Positions 8,645 through 19,800 are shown, counted from the first letter of the stretch. The stretch is DNA of 64,000 bases from Pararobbsia silviterrae (GCF_003628125.1 NZ_RBZU01000002.1:496001-560000); one strand, 5' to 3'. The notes: generated from the sequence alone by a model not told the origin. Numbers and translations: made by a program.

Positions 8645-9829
8645 TTAGCCGGGTGTGCTGAACGGATCGCGCGCACTGGCGCTGGAACCTTGGCCGACGA
8701 TGACGCGATCGTGCGCGTCGAGACCGTCGAGAATCTGCACGACGGTGTCGTTCGCGATTCCGGTCTGCACGCGACGCGTCACGGCGTGACCATCGGACGC
8801 GAGCACGCGCACCTTGGACGTCCCCGCACGAGGCGGCTCGACGAGCGCGGTCACCGGGACGACCGCGGCATGTTGCGCGCGGTCGAGCACGACCGATACC
8901 TGTGCGGTCATCGAGATCCGCAATCGTCCGTCGGCGTTGGGCATATCGAGCAAGCCGTTGTAGTAGACGGCCGCGTTGGTCGATGCCGTATTGCTCGTCT
9001 GCGGGGTCGTCGTATCGGTCAGAATCGAATCCGGCGCGGGCTCGATGGCTTTCAAGCGCGTGATGTAGTGATGCGACGGGTCGCCGAGAATGGTGAAGTA
9101 GGCCGGCAAGCCGGGGTGAAGCCGCACGACGTCGGCCTCGGAGATCTGGGCCTTGACCTCGACGGTATCGAGGCGCGCGAGCTTGATCAGATTCGGGGTC
9201 GTCTGATTCGCGTTGACGGTCTGACCCGCGACCGCCAGCACGGCGACGACTTCGCCGTCGCTCGGCGCGACGATCCGTGTGTAGCCGAGCGTGACGCGCG
9301 CCGTGTCCACGCTGACTTGCGCGGACGTCACTTGCGCCCGATACATCTCGACATTCGCCTGATCGACCTTGAGGGCCGCTTCCGCGGCTTCGAAGTCGGC
9401 GTGAGACCCGGCATCGTGGACGATCAATGTCTGTTGCCGCGCCATCGTGAGTCGAGCCTGCGCAAGCGAGGCTTCGCTCGCATGCAGCGCGGCGATGGCG
9501 CTCTGGAGTTGCGCCTGGGCCGTACGCAAGGCATAGATCTGCGGTTGCGAGTCGATTTCCGCGATCAGTTGGCCCTTTTTGACGCGGTCGCCGAGCGCGA
9601 CATGCAGCGACTGGATCTGGCCGGTGACCTGTGCGCCGACGCTGACGAGGTCGGCGGCGCGGATCGTGCCCACGGCTTCCACGGTGGACTCGATGTCTTG
9701 ATAAGCAACCGGAACGGTTACGTATTGGATGTCGGGAACGTCGCGCTTCGCGAGCATGTATGCCGGGATCGCGATCACGACCGCAAGCGATCCGGCGGCG
9801 CAAAGACGTCTGATTTTTTTCTTGTTCAC
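8645..9829 (-). CDS. macA: MacA-type periplasmic adaptor
   Basis: A 394-residue membrane-fusion protein. An N-terminal anchor (about residues 8-25) is followed by a barrel-sandwich half with VGAQVTGQIQSLHVALGDRVKKGQ, a long coiled-coil hairpin (about 90-190, rich in Ala, Gln and Glu), the second lipoyl half (IVAPSDGEVVAVLAVAGQ) and beta-barrel domains. It joins MacB to the outer-membrane channel and stimulates its ATPase. It ends 5 bases before the macB start. The C-terminal region after about residue 270 has a Thr/Asn-rich insertion (TDTTTPQTSNTASTNAA). Confidence 0.93.
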   Translation of the reverse strand: MNKKKIRRLCAAGSLAVVIAIPAYMLAKRDVPDIQYVTVPVAYQDIESTVEAVGTIRAADLVSVGAQVTGQIQSLHVALGDRVKKGQLIAEIDSQPQIYALRTAQAQLQSAIAALHASEASLAQARLTMARQQTLIVHDAGSHADFEAAEAALKVDQANVEMYRAQVTSAQVSVDTARVTLGYTRIVAPSDGEVVAVLAVAGQTVNANQTTPNLIKLARLDTVEVKAQISEADVVRLHPGLPAYFTILGDPSHHYITRLKAIEPAPDSILTDTTTPQTSNTASTNAAVYYNGLLDMPNADGRLRISMTAQVSVVLDRAQHAAVVPVTALVEPPRAGTSKVRVLASDGHAVTRRVQTGIANDTVVQILDGLDAHDRVIVGQGSSASARDPFSTPG

Positions 9830-9883
9830 GCCGCGTGTGCCTTTCTTTTTCGAATTGCGCTGTCGTGTGTTCGCATGGTCATG

Positions 9884-10729
9884 TCATCCGTTGACGCTTG
9901 AGCGATGCCGCGACGGAACCTCGATGGACGACATGCCCGCCGCCTTGATTCCCATGCCGATCGATACGACGATTAACAAGACGGCAAAGCCGGATTGGAT
10001 GAGGTTCGGCGTGACGCGGTGCGCGGCGGCGCGTCCGGCGACCATGCCGGCCGCCGTGCCGATCGAGAAGACCCAAGCGACGTCGAGGGACGGCCTGATC
10101 CCGTGCGCGAGTGCGGAAACGATGCCCCAACTCGAGACCAAGGCGACGACGCAGAGCGATGTCGCGACGATCGCGTGCATCGAGATGTCGGTGAACCGTC
10201 GAAGCATCGGAACGATCATGAAGCCGCCGCCGACGCCGAGCAGACCGGTCATCAGGCCGGTCATGGCGCCGATGATCGTGAGTGCGATCGCCGTCGGACG
10301 AGACCATACGAGACGCCCGGTCGCCGGATTAATCCTTCCGATGCAGTGTGTCGAGGCCGACGAAGCCGTGCCGGATCGCGCCGCTTGCCGGAGAAGGCGG
10401 ATGGCGACCAGCACCATCACCGATGCAAACAGCGCGAGCAGCACACGCGCGGGGACACGCTGCGCAAGATGACTGCCGACCCACGTCGTCGGCATGCCGG
10501 CCGCCGCCATGACGAGCGCCGCGCGATATCGAACCAGCCGCTTCTTGAAGGCTTCCGCTGCACCGATCGCCGCGCTGCTCGCGACGGCGATGAGCGCGAC
10601 AGGCGTCGCTTGTTGAATCGTCCAGCCCATGCCGGCGACCAAGGCCGGGATCGCGAGGATCCCGCCGCCCGCGCCCGTCAGTCCGAGCACGGCGCCGACG
10701 ATCAAGCCAAGCAGGACGGATTCAAGCAT
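9884..10729 (-). CDS. TauE/SafE-family membrane permease
   Basis: A 281-residue integral membrane protein with about eight helices. The N-terminus (GLIVGAVLGLTGAGGGILAIPALV) and the internal repeat (GLMTGLLGVGGGFMIVPMLRRF) are the paired glycine-rich motifs of the TauE/SafE family (DUF81), whose members move sulfite, sulfoacetate or other organosulfur anions. It lies 30 bases after the cysteine desulfurase gene and 54 bases before macA, so it is probably co-transcribed. With the desulfurase it gives the operon a sulfur theme. The actual substrate is unknown. Confidence 0.88.
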   Translation of the reverse strand: MLESVLLGLIVGAVLGLTGAGGGILAIPALVAGMGWTIQQATPVALIAVASSAAIGAAEAFKKRLVRYRAALVMAAAGMPTTWVGSHLAQRVPARVLLALFASVMVLVAIRLLRQAARSGTASSASTHCIGRINPATGRLVWSRPTAIALTIIGAMTGLMTGLLGVGGGFMIVPMLRRFTDISMHAIVATSLCVVALVSSWGIVSALAHGIRPSLDVAWVFSIGTAAGMVAGRAAAHRVTPNLIQSGFAVLLIVVSIGMGIKAAGMSSIEVPSRHRSSVNG

Positions 10730-10759
10730 GGGCTATTCCATGGAGCGTCAGGGTGCGCG

Positions 10760-11917
10760 TCATCGTGCGGCGCGACACTGATCCACCGCGGTTCGAATGC
10801 ATCTCAACGCGAATTCGATATCGGCCTGCGTCGAATATCGGCCGAAGCTGATACGCACCGTGCGAGACGCCGCCTCGGGACTCAAGCCGATACCGGTCAG
10901 CACATGCGATGGGCGGCCGGAGGCCGAATTGCATGCCGAGGTCGACGAGACGGCGAGATCGCCGCTCAGCATGAATGGGAGAAAGCCGGGATCGTCGACC
11001 GTCAAGCTGAGCGTGTTCGGGATGCGTCGGGCCGCTCGAGCGTTGACGGTGATGCCGTCGATCTCGGCCAAACCGTCGAGAAAGGACTGACTGAGTGTCT
11101 CGATGTGACGCGCATCCGCGTCCATCGACGAAGCGGCGATCTCGCAGGCCATCCCCATGCCGACGATCTGATGCGTCGCGAGCGTGCCGGATCGCAGCCC
11201 TTGTTCGTGGCCGCCGCCGTGGATCTGCCCGGCGATACGCGCGATCCATTCAGGTCGAACATACAAGGCGCCGATGCCTTTAGGCCCATAAAGCTTGTGC
11301 GCAGACATCGACATCAAATCGATGCCGAGGCGATCGACGTCGATGGGGACCTTTCCGAGGGCCTGTGCGGCATCGACATGCAAGATCGCACCCGCCGAGT
11401 GGACGATCGCCGCGATCTCGGCAATATCGGTGAGCGTCCCCAATTCGTTATTGACCATCATCAGCGAGACGAGCGATGTCGCGTCGGAGATCGTGTCGCT
11501 CAACGCGCTTGCGGTGATGGCGCCTGACGGCGAAGGTTGGATGCAGGTGACGGTATGACCGCGCGTGGCGAGGGTCGCCAATGTGTCCAAGGTCGCCTTG
11601 TGTTCGAGCGGACTGGTGATGAACCGGCATGGCCCGCGCGCGGTTTCGGCAAAACCTTTAAGCGCGAGATTCGTCGATTCGGTGGCGCCCGAGGTCCAAA
11701 AAATCGAGTCCGGTGCGGCTCCGATGAGCGATGCGACGCGCGCGCGCGCCTGCTCGACCCACGCACGCGCTTCGAGTCCGAATGCGTGCGAGGTCGAAGC
11801 CGGATTGCCGAAGCATCCTTCGACGCCGAGGCACTGCATCATGGCTTCGATCACCCTGGCGTCGACAGGGGTGGTCGCCGAATAGTCGAAATAGCGAAGT
11901 CTGTGTTCGTTACGCAT
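10760..11917 (-). CDS. Cysteine desulfurase (NifS/IscS-like)
   Basis: A 385-residue PLP enzyme that removes sulfur from cysteine as an enzyme-bound persulfide. Visible residues are the PLP lysine Lys208 in SAHKLYGPKG, His106 in SPLEHKATL, and the catalytic Cys329 in SSTSACNSASG. The short active-site loop places it with the IscS/NifS group rather than SufS. No iscU, iscA, iscR or hscBA follows; it heads an operon with a sulfur permease and a MacAB efflux system. That suggests a dedicated sulfur donor, for example for a thio-containing metabolite or a tRNA/cofactor modification, rather than general Fe-S assembly. No strong ribosome site is visible upstream of the chosen ATG. Confidence 0.92.
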   Translation of the reverse strand: MRNEHRLRYFDYSATTPVDARVIEAMMQCLGVEGCFGNPASTSHAFGLEARAWVEQARARVASLIGAAPDSIFWTSGATESTNLALKGFAETARGPCRFITSPLEHKATLDTLATLATRGHTVTCIQPSPSGAITASALSDTISDATSLVSLMMVNNELGTLTDIAEIAAIVHSAGAILHVDAAQALGKVPIDVDRLGIDLMSMSAHKLYGPKGIGALYVRPEWIARIAGQIHGGGHEQGLRSGTLATHQIVGMGMACEIAASSMDADARHIETLSQSFLDGLAEIDGITVNARAARRIPNTLSLTVDDPGFLPFMLSGDLAVSSTSACNSASGRPSHVLTGIGLSPEAASRTVRISFGRYSTQADIEFALRCIRTAVDQCRAAR

Positions 11918-12170
11918 GCATCGAGCGGCACTTGGATATTCGCTCGATCGTACGTGGTCGGCCGGAAAAAACGTTCTAAATTGAACGTCTCGGCGCGGTC
12001 AAAACAGCAATGTTTTTCTCAAGCATGCGCGCTTGGCGTCGACCGTGGACGCGCGCTCGCAAGCATCGCTCGAAGCGCATGCGATTTCGCCGGCTGCATG
12101 GACGCGCCGATACGCGAATCGAATTCCACCGGGCACGCTCGCGCATGTGTGCACGCGTGCATCGGTCCGG
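11918..12170. other. Intergenic region upstream of the desulfurase-efflux operon
   Basis: No convincing gene is seen. It holds the presumed promoter of the minus-strand operon and an inverted repeat described separately. The remainder to the small lipoprotein gene is occupied by a ROK-family remnant. Confidence 0.5.
11971..11988. promoter_or_regulatory. Inverted repeat ACGTTC-N6-GAACGT (operator or minus-strand terminator)
   Basis: A perfect 6-bp dyad with a 6-base AT-only spacer lies 54-71 bases upstream of the cysteine desulfurase start codon. Read on the minus strand, the hairpin is followed at once by a run of T, so it could end transcription from the ROK remnant. Read as DNA, it could be a regulator site for the desulfurase-macAB operon. 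The sequence does not decide between them. Confidence 0.4.
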
Positions 12171-12422
12171 CTACTGATGATCGAGGCGCGGCAGCGCGAA
12201 CAACTGATCCCTGACAACGGCGGCCGCGCCGATCGATGCGCCATCCGCGCCGAATTGCGTGAGGTAGATCGGCGGCGCTTGATATCCGCGTAGCAAGTTG
12301 GCCGAGATCGCGCGTTTGACCTTCGCTTCGACGCGCAAGAACAGCACGCTGAGCGGTCCGCCCAGCACGATCTTTTCGGGGTCGAACAGATCGGCGAGTG
12401 CAGATTCGACGAATCCCTGCGC
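12171..12422 (-). pseudogene. C-terminal remnant of a ROK-family protein
   Basis: On the minus strand about 83 codons read as the end of a ROK sugar kinase/NagC-type repressor: ALADLFDPEKIVLGGPLS, then PIYLTQFGADGASIGAA and a short helix before a TAG stop. These match the family's C-terminal pattern (LFDPE.IVLGG.LS and G.DA.AIGAA). The N-terminal ATP-binding motifs, the zinc site and any helix-turn-helix are missing. The sequence upstream loses similarity and runs into the start of a divergent lipoprotein gene. It is a truncated, non-functional fragment. Confidence 0.68.
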
Positions 12423-12532
12423 GCGCCGGCGCTTTCCATTTCGCTTGGCACACTCAAGATCATCCCGCTGATTGCCGATAACCCAAGTAGATGCAAGGGT
12501 TTCCCGCAGGCGGGTATTTTCTGGAGAAGCAT

Positions 12533-12928
12533 GTGCGTGTCCCGTATTTTCGTCCGGTCGTGACGATGTTCTTCGCCGCCGTCGCATGTTCGGCGTGTTC
12601 TTCCTTCGATCCGACCGATGCGGCCAATGCGGATCCGAAAATCGGCTTTGAGCGCGCGCAGAAGCTTGCTCAGGAAAATGACATCACGTGTCTTTGGGCG
12701 TGGGGCGCCGACCCGAAGTCGGGCAATTATCATTGCGAGCCCGTCAAGAAGTCCAGCCATGACGATGTCCGATTGAGCTTCAACGAAATGGCGCTGCACG
12801 TCGTCGACGGGGGCGTCAAGTTGCCCGACGGCGCCGGGACGCCGTTGCGGATGGACATCGTCGACGGCAAGATTCAGCTCACGCCGCAGACGACCGAGCT
12901 GCAAGCGCTTAGCATGCCTGTACGATAA
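12533..12928 (+). CDS. Small predicted lipoprotein
   Basis: A 131-residue protein. The GTG at 12533 is chosen because GGAG lies 6 bases upstream and because it gives a compact signal (MRVPYFRPVVTMFFAAVAC). Two cysteines (residues 19 and 22) could each be the lipidation site, followed by SSFDPTDAANADP. The mature part is polar with two cysteines (ITCLWAW, YHCEPV) and no recognised domain. It is probably anchored to the outer membrane. It is transcribed away from the ROK remnant and stands alone, with a long non-coding region after it. Confidence 0.65.
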   Translation: MRVPYFRPVVTMFFAAVACSACSSFDPTDAANADPKIGFERAQKLAQENDITCLWAWGADPKSGNYHCEPVKKSSHDDVRLSFNEMALHVVDGGVKLPDGAGTPLRMDIVDGKIQLTPQTTELQALSMPVR

Positions 12929-13841
12929 TCCGCGCCGCTCGGCTGTCCCGGTCAGGTCCAGACCGAGGCATCCACGCTGTGCATCGTGCGGGTTTGCGTG
13001 CGGATGCGCCGATGCGGCGCGGCTCACCGTCCACGGGTTTTCCATGCAGCGGCCGCCATCAAGCGCGGAAAGCCGCGCATCGTCGATGAAATAACAGGAA
13101 ATTGCTCACCCTCCGGCTAAGATCGCCCGCACCTCAGCACCTCAGCACCTCAGCACCTCAGCACCTCAGCACCTCAGCACGTCGGCACCTCTGTACCTCG
13201 AACGACCTGATCGAATCGATCTCGCCGTTCACCCCAACGAACGACCCCGCGCGCGAGGCGCGCACCTTGACGCATCCCTCGACACCCCTCGAATTTCCAC
13301 CGCGCGTACATGCTTCGCGATTCAGCGTGTCGTCATGGCCGCGGCTCGCTCGCGGTCGCATGGCAATCGGAAAACCTGACTCGTTTGGCTTCGTTGCGTT
13401 CATCGAAAAGCATTGTGTGCAAGTCAATCGACCCGCCAATTTCTTGACACACATCCGCACGGAACCTACGAAAGAATTGACAGGGAAATGTTTGATTAGC
13501 TCTGTTAATTGATTGGAAACGATTGCTAACGTCGTAACGATTGTCGCGTGACGAATGCACTCGGTTTAGTCCGAAATGCGCTTAAGGCGCTCCTAGCGAT
13601 CGATGAGATGACGCCGGAGCGTAGACGATTCGGTCAGTGATCGATACGGCATGCGGTTGCCGTTGCAATCTTTATCGACGTTAGCAAACGTTGCGAATTG
13701 AATCGATGCGTTGCGTGGTTCGAACACAGCGATTCGACCCGGACAGGGGTGTCTGACAGCGCGAAACGGGGTGTCTGGCGTTGGTGCGGCTTCACGGTCG
13801 CACCGGAGCAGTTCGATTGTCCGCCGAGAATGGGCCATGCC
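12929..13841. other. Long intergenic region upstream of the adhesin gene
   Basis: About 910 bases with no supportable gene. It holds the octamer tandem repeat at 13131-13178 and, after 13440, a more AT-rich stretch with two TTGACA hexamers (13444-13449 and 13477-13482) and a direct repeat AACGATTG (13518-13525 and 13536-13543). No well-spaced -10 box is obvious for either TTGACA. This is the likely regulatory region of the two-partner-secretion pair. Confidence 0.5.
13131..13178. repeat. Six perfect tandem copies of the octamer ACCTCAGC
   Basis: Six head-to-tail 8-bp units, then two decayed units (13179-13194: ACGTCGGC, ACCTCTGT). The unit is not a multiple of three. It lies about 660 bases before the adhesin start codon in a region with no convincing gene. 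Arrays of this kind can gain or lose units by slippage, so it could vary promoter spacing or a leader. Confidence 0.9.
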
Positions 13842-16800
13842 ATGAACCACATCTACCGCTTACGCTGGAGCATTTCCCTCAAGCAATGGGTCGTTGCGTC
13901 GGAGTGCGCGCGTCGACGCCCGGGCCGAGGCTTTAGGGCGTCCGGCAGGAACGCCGCGCATGCGATGGCCCTGCTGGTCGCCGCCGGCGCGCTTCTACTC
14001 GATTCCCCGGCCTATGCCGGCGGCGGGCCCACGGGCGGAAAAGTCACCTCGGGGATCGGCACGATCAGCCAGTCGGGCTCGACGACCACGATCGATCAAA
14101 GCAGCCAGACGCTCCAATTGAGTTGGCAAAGCTTCAATGTCGGCGCGGCGCAGACGGTCAATTTCGTCCAGCCGGGCAGCAGCGCGCTCGCGGTCAATCG
14201 CATCTACGACATGACGCCCAGCACGATCCTGGGCCATCTCAACGCCAACGGACAAGTCTGGCTGATCAATCCGAACGGCGTGCTGTTCGGTCCGTCCGCG
14301 CAGGTGAACGTCGGGGGCATCGTGGCATCCACGCTCGATGTCGGCGCCGATGGTTTGAGCGGAAACACGCGCCAGTTCAGCGGCAACGGCAAGGGAAGCG
14401 TCGTCAACCAGGGAACCATTGCGGTGGCGGACGGCGGCTATACCGTCCTGCTCGGCAACAAGGTCTCCAATCAAGGCGTGATCACGGCGCGGCTCGGCAC
14501 GATCGCGCTCGCGGGCGGCAGCGCCGCCACGCTCACCTTCGACGGTTCGCAACTTCTCCACGTCCAGGTCGATGCGAGCACGCTGAACAATCTCGCTGAA
14601 AACCGGCAGTTGCTGGTTGCCGATGGCGGTCAAGTCATCATGACCGCCGGCGCGAAGAATTCGCTGCTGGCGAGCGTGGTCAACAACACGGGCATGGTGC
14701 GCGCGCAGACCGTGGACGACCACGAAGGTTCGATCGTGCTGCTCGGCGGCATGGCGGCCGGGCAGGTGAATGTGGGCGGCACGCTCGACGCGAGCGCGCC
14801 CAACGGCGGAAACGGCGGTTCGATCGAAACGTCCGCGGCTCAGTTCAGTATTGCGCCCAACACGACAATCACGGCAGCCGCGCCGCGCGGCCAAGCGGGC
14901 ACATGGCTCGTCGACCCGACCGACCTCACGATCGACGCGACCGCGGCCGGCGAGATCTCCGACACGTTGAACGGCGGCACGAACGTCGTCGAGCAGACGA
15001 CCGCATCGGGCGCGACCGGTTTCGGCGTGCAGAGTGCCGGGGCCGGCGACATCAACGTCAACGCCGCGATCAGTTGGACCAACTCCGTCGCGAGCCTGAC
15101 GCTCGAAGCGCTCAATGCGATCAATATCAATGCGCCGGTCACCGGCGCGGGCGCGGTGACCATGCAGGCGGGCGCCGGCAATCTGACGATCGCCGCGGGC
15201 GCTTCGATCGTGGGCGGCGCGGGCGTCGTGCTGGCCACGAACGCGAACTTCGTGAACGACGCAGGCAGTTCGGCGGTCAGCACGGGGACGTCGGCGCCGT
15301 GGCTGATCTACTCGACCAATCCGACGCTCGATACGACCGATGGACTCACACCGTCGTTCGTCCAGTACAACGCGCCCTATGGGACGAGCGCGGCGGCCTC
15401 GGGTAACGGCTTTCTCTACAGCCTCGCGCCGACCATCACGCTCACGGGACTGACCGGCAGCGTGAGCAAGGTCTATGACGGCACGACGACCGCGGCATTG
15501 ACGAGCGCCAATCTGCAGACCACCGGACTCGTCAACGGCGACGTCATCGCGAGCGCGACGGGGACCTATGCGACATCCGATGCCGGCACGGGAATCACCG
15601 TCAATTCTCCGACGTCCTTCGCCGGTGTCGTCGTCACGACGGCGGCGGGCATTCCCGCCTATGGGTATCAGGCCAAGGGGACCGCCTCCGCGGATATCGG
15701 CACGATCACGCCCGCGCCGCTCACGGTCGACATCGTCAACGATCCGACGAAGGTTTACGACGGCACCACGTCGGCACCGCTGACCGCCAGCAACTACAGC
15801 TTCACGGGATTCGTCGCGGGACAGGGCGCAAGCGTCAATCAAGCGAGCTCCGTGACCTATGCGAGCGCCGATGCCGGCACGAACATCCCCGTCAATGCGA
15901 CCTTCACGTCGACCAATTTCGTGGCCAACACGGGGACGAACCTCGCGAATTACACGCTGCCGAGCTCGGCGTCCGGCACCGGCACGATCACGCCCGCGCC
16001 GTTGCTGATCAGCGGGCTTATCGCGAACAACAAGGTCTACGACGGCACGCGGGCCGATACGCTCAACGTGAGCGACGCCTCGCTCTTCGGCCTGATCAGC
16101 GCGGACGCCGGACAAGTCACGCTCGACACGAGCGGCGCGACCGGCACGTTCGCATCGCCCAATGTCGGGAACGCGATCTTCGTGGCGGCCACGGGATTCA
16201 CGCTGACGGGTCCGAAGGCGAGCGACTATCAGATCTCGGCCCCGCTCGATCTCGCGGCCGATATCACACCGAAGGGCTTGACGATCACGGGCGTGACGGC
16301 CAACGACAAGGTCTATGACGCGACCACGTCGGCCACGCTGAACCTCGCCGATGCCACGATCACGGGGCTCGTGCCCGCGGACGCCGGCAATGTCACGTTG
16401 ACGACGAGCGGCGCGACCGGCGCATTCAGCCAGTCGAACGTGGGCAACAACCTGCCCGTGTCGGTCAACGGCATGACGCTGGGCGGATCGGCGGCCGGCA
16501 ACTATTCGGTGACCGCGATCACCGGCATCACCGCGAATATCACGCCGGCGCCGCTCACGATCACGTTCCTCGGTTCGCCGACCAAGGTCTACGACGGCAG
16601 CGTCAACGCCACGCTGACGCAAGCGAACTACACGATCTCGGGTTTCGTGGGCGGGCAGAGCGCGACCATCGGACAAACCGGCGCGACCTATGCGACGCCG
16701 AATGCGGGCACCGGCATTGCCGTGACCGCGACGGTCACCGCTTCCGATTTCGTGCCGGCGGCCGGGACATCGATGTCGAACTACACGTTCCCATCGAGCG

Positions 16801-19800
16801 TGACCAGCCCGAGCGGCATCATCACCCCTGCGCCGGTCGAAGTGAACATCATCAACAACCCGACCAAGGTCTACGACGGCACCGATACGGCCACGCTCGG
16901 CGCGGACAACTACGAGGTCGTCGGCGCGATCCCGGGCGAGTCGATCACGCTGAATCCTTACCCGACGACGGGTGCCTATGCATCGCCCAATGTCGGTTTC
17001 CAAGGCGTGAGCGCGACGCTCCCGGCAAGCGACTTCCAGGCCGGGTCGAACACGCTGTTGTCGAACTACGCGCTACCGGCCACCGCGACGGGGTTGGGGA
17101 CGATCGTCCAGAAAGCCATCGTCGACCAGCTCACGGCATCGATCACGAACAACCCGTCAAAGACGTATGACGGGACCACGGTCGCCACGATTCCGGCCAG
17201 CGACTTCACGCTGTCCGGCTTCGTCGGGACCGACAGCGCGACGGTGTCGCAGACCGTCACAGGACAGTACGCGACGAAGAACGCCGGACAGCAGCCTGTT
17301 TCGGCGACGCTCACGGAGTCCGACCTGACGGCGGGGCCCGGCACGAACCTGAACAATTACTCGTTCCCCGTGACGGCCTACGGCATGGGCACGATCCTTC
17401 CGGCTCAGCTCACGGTCACGATCATCGGCAACCCGACCAAGGTCTATAACGGCGATACGATCGCGCGCGTCGGCAGCAGCAACTTCCAGATCACCGGCTT
17501 CGTGAGCGGCGAGGGGGCGAGCATCACGCCCACCGCGCAATTCAACTACGCGTCGGCGAATGCGGGGAGCTGGACCGTCAGCGGGGCGCTCGTGCCGGGC
17601 AACTATACGGCCGAGAGCGGCACGCTGCTCACGAACTATCTGCTCCCCACCATGGCGTCCGGCCCCGGCCTGATCACGCAGGCGCCGCTCTACATCCTGA
17701 ATGCGTATGCCACCGACAAGGTCTACGACACGACGACCTCCGATACGCTCAATGTCAGCACCGCGGCGCTGTCGGGCGTGATCCCGTCCGACGCGGGCAA
17801 TGTCACGCTCAATACGTCCACCACGGGCACGTTCGCGCAGTCCAACGTGGGCAACAACATTGCCGTGACGGCGAGCGGCTTCAGCATCTCGGGCAGCGCC
17901 GCCGGCAATTACGTGCTGCAACCGCTCACCGGGCTGACCGCGAACATCACGCCCGCGCTACTGACCGTCAGCGGTGCGGTGGCGAACAACAAGGTCTACG
18001 ACGCAACGACCAATGCGACGATCAACAGCAGCGATGCCACGCTGTCGGGCGTGCTCGGCAGCGACAGCGTCACGCTCTCGTCGGGCAGCGCCACGGGGCA
18101 GTTCATCACGCCGAATGCGGGTACCAATCTGCAGGTCTTCGCGAGCGGCTTCACCCTGAGCGGGCCGCAGGCGGGCAACTATGTCGTCTCGCAGCCGTCG
18201 AATCTGTTCGCCAATATCACGCCGGCGCCGCTCTCGGTGACGATCACCGGAAACCCCATCAAGCAGTACGACGGCACGACGTCGGTGACGCTCGGCGCGT
18301 CCGACTTCACGATTACGGGCTTTGTCGCGGGCCAAAGCGCAACGATCACGCAGACCGCATCGAGCGGCTATCTCTCGCCTAACGTCGGCACGAACATCGG
18401 GATCGGCGCCACGCTCGAGCCGCCCGACTACTCGGCGGCGGTGGGCACCAAGCTGTCGAACTACACGCTGCCGACCTCGGCGAGCGGCACGCTCGGCGAG
18501 ATCACCGCGAAGGTCATCGACCTCACCGGCACGCGCGTCTACGACGGCACGACGAATGCAACCTCGGTCCTGTTCTCGAGTGACGGCGTGATCGACGGCG
18601 TCAACGGACAGACGCTGACGCTGAGCGGCGTCGGCACGCTGCCCACCAAGGATGTCGGCAACCAGATTCCGCTGTCGAGCCTCGGCACGCTGACGCTCGG
18701 CAACGGAAGCGGCCTCGCGAGCAATTACACCTTGGTCGGCGGCACGGATTGGGTGACGATCACGCCCGCGACGCTGACCGTGCTCAATACGACCGCGCTC
18801 GACAAGGTCTACGACGGCACGGCGGCCGCGACCCTGCAGAACGCGCTGTTGAGCGGCGTGATCGGCAGCGACACCGTCGTGCTCGGCAACGACACGACGG
18901 GGACGTTCAACAACAAGAACGTGGGCACCAACAAGCCGGTATCCACGCAGATGACCATTTCGGGCGCGGATGCGGGCGACTACACGCTCGTTCAGCCGAG
19001 CGGCATCACGGCGAACATCACCTCGCTGGGCATCACCGTCGTGGCCGCCGGCATCGACAAACAATACGACGGCACGACGACCGCGCAAGTCAATATGAGC
19101 AGCACCGGCGTGGTGGCGGGCGACAACGTGGTCTTCGGCGATACGTCGGCCAACTTCTCGCAAGCGAATGTCGGCAACAATCTGCCGGTGTCGGTGTTGG
19201 GGATTACGGCCAGCGGCACCGACGCCGGCAACTACACGCTGCTCAATTCGAGCGCCGATACCACGGCGAGCATCACGCCGCGTGTGCTGAGCCTGCAGGG
19301 CACGCGTGTCTACGACACGACGACGAATGCCGATTCAAGCCTGTTCGCGACCGGCGGTTCGATCGCCGGCGTCAATGGCGAGACGCTGACGCTGAGCGGC
19401 ACCGGCACGCTGACCAGCAAGAACGTCGGCAATCAAGTGCCGTTTTCGAACCTCGGTACGCTTGCGCTCGGCAACGGGACCGGCCTGTCGAGCAACTACA
19501 CGCTCGCCGGCGGCACGGACTGGGTGACGATCACGCCGGTCACGCTCACGGTGTCCGGCACGGTCGCCCATGACAAGCAGTACGACGGCAACTCCGACGC
19601 GGCGTTGACGGGCGCCACCCTGGTCGGTGTGCTCGGTTCGGATAACGTGGTGTTGGGCGACGACACCGTCGGCCAGTTCAACGACAAGAATGTCGGTACC
19701 GACAAGCCGGTGACCACGAGCATGACGGTCTCGGGCACCGATGCGGGGAACTACCTGCTGATCCAACCGGCGGGCCTCACGGCCAGCATCACGACGTTGC

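Noticed and set aside
8621-9901. 426-codon plus-strand frame over macA
   Set aside because: Antisense to a clear MacA gene; low-complexity Arg/Asp/Gly composition.
9995-11527. 510-codon plus-strand frame over the TauE and desulfurase genes
   Set aside because: Antisense to two well-supported genes; no recognisable motif.
13131-13194. CRISPR-like array
   Set aside because: Units are 8 bp with no spacers and no cas genes nearby.
13102-13512. 136-codon frame through the octamer repeat
   Set aside because: The start has no ribosome site, and the product is a repeat-derived low-complexity stretch followed by nothing recognisable.
13995-17003. 1002-codon open frame on the minus strand inside the adhesin gene
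   Set aside because: It is Arg- and Asp-rich, has no family features and mirrors the repeated plus-strand coding sequence; a shadow of the YDG array.
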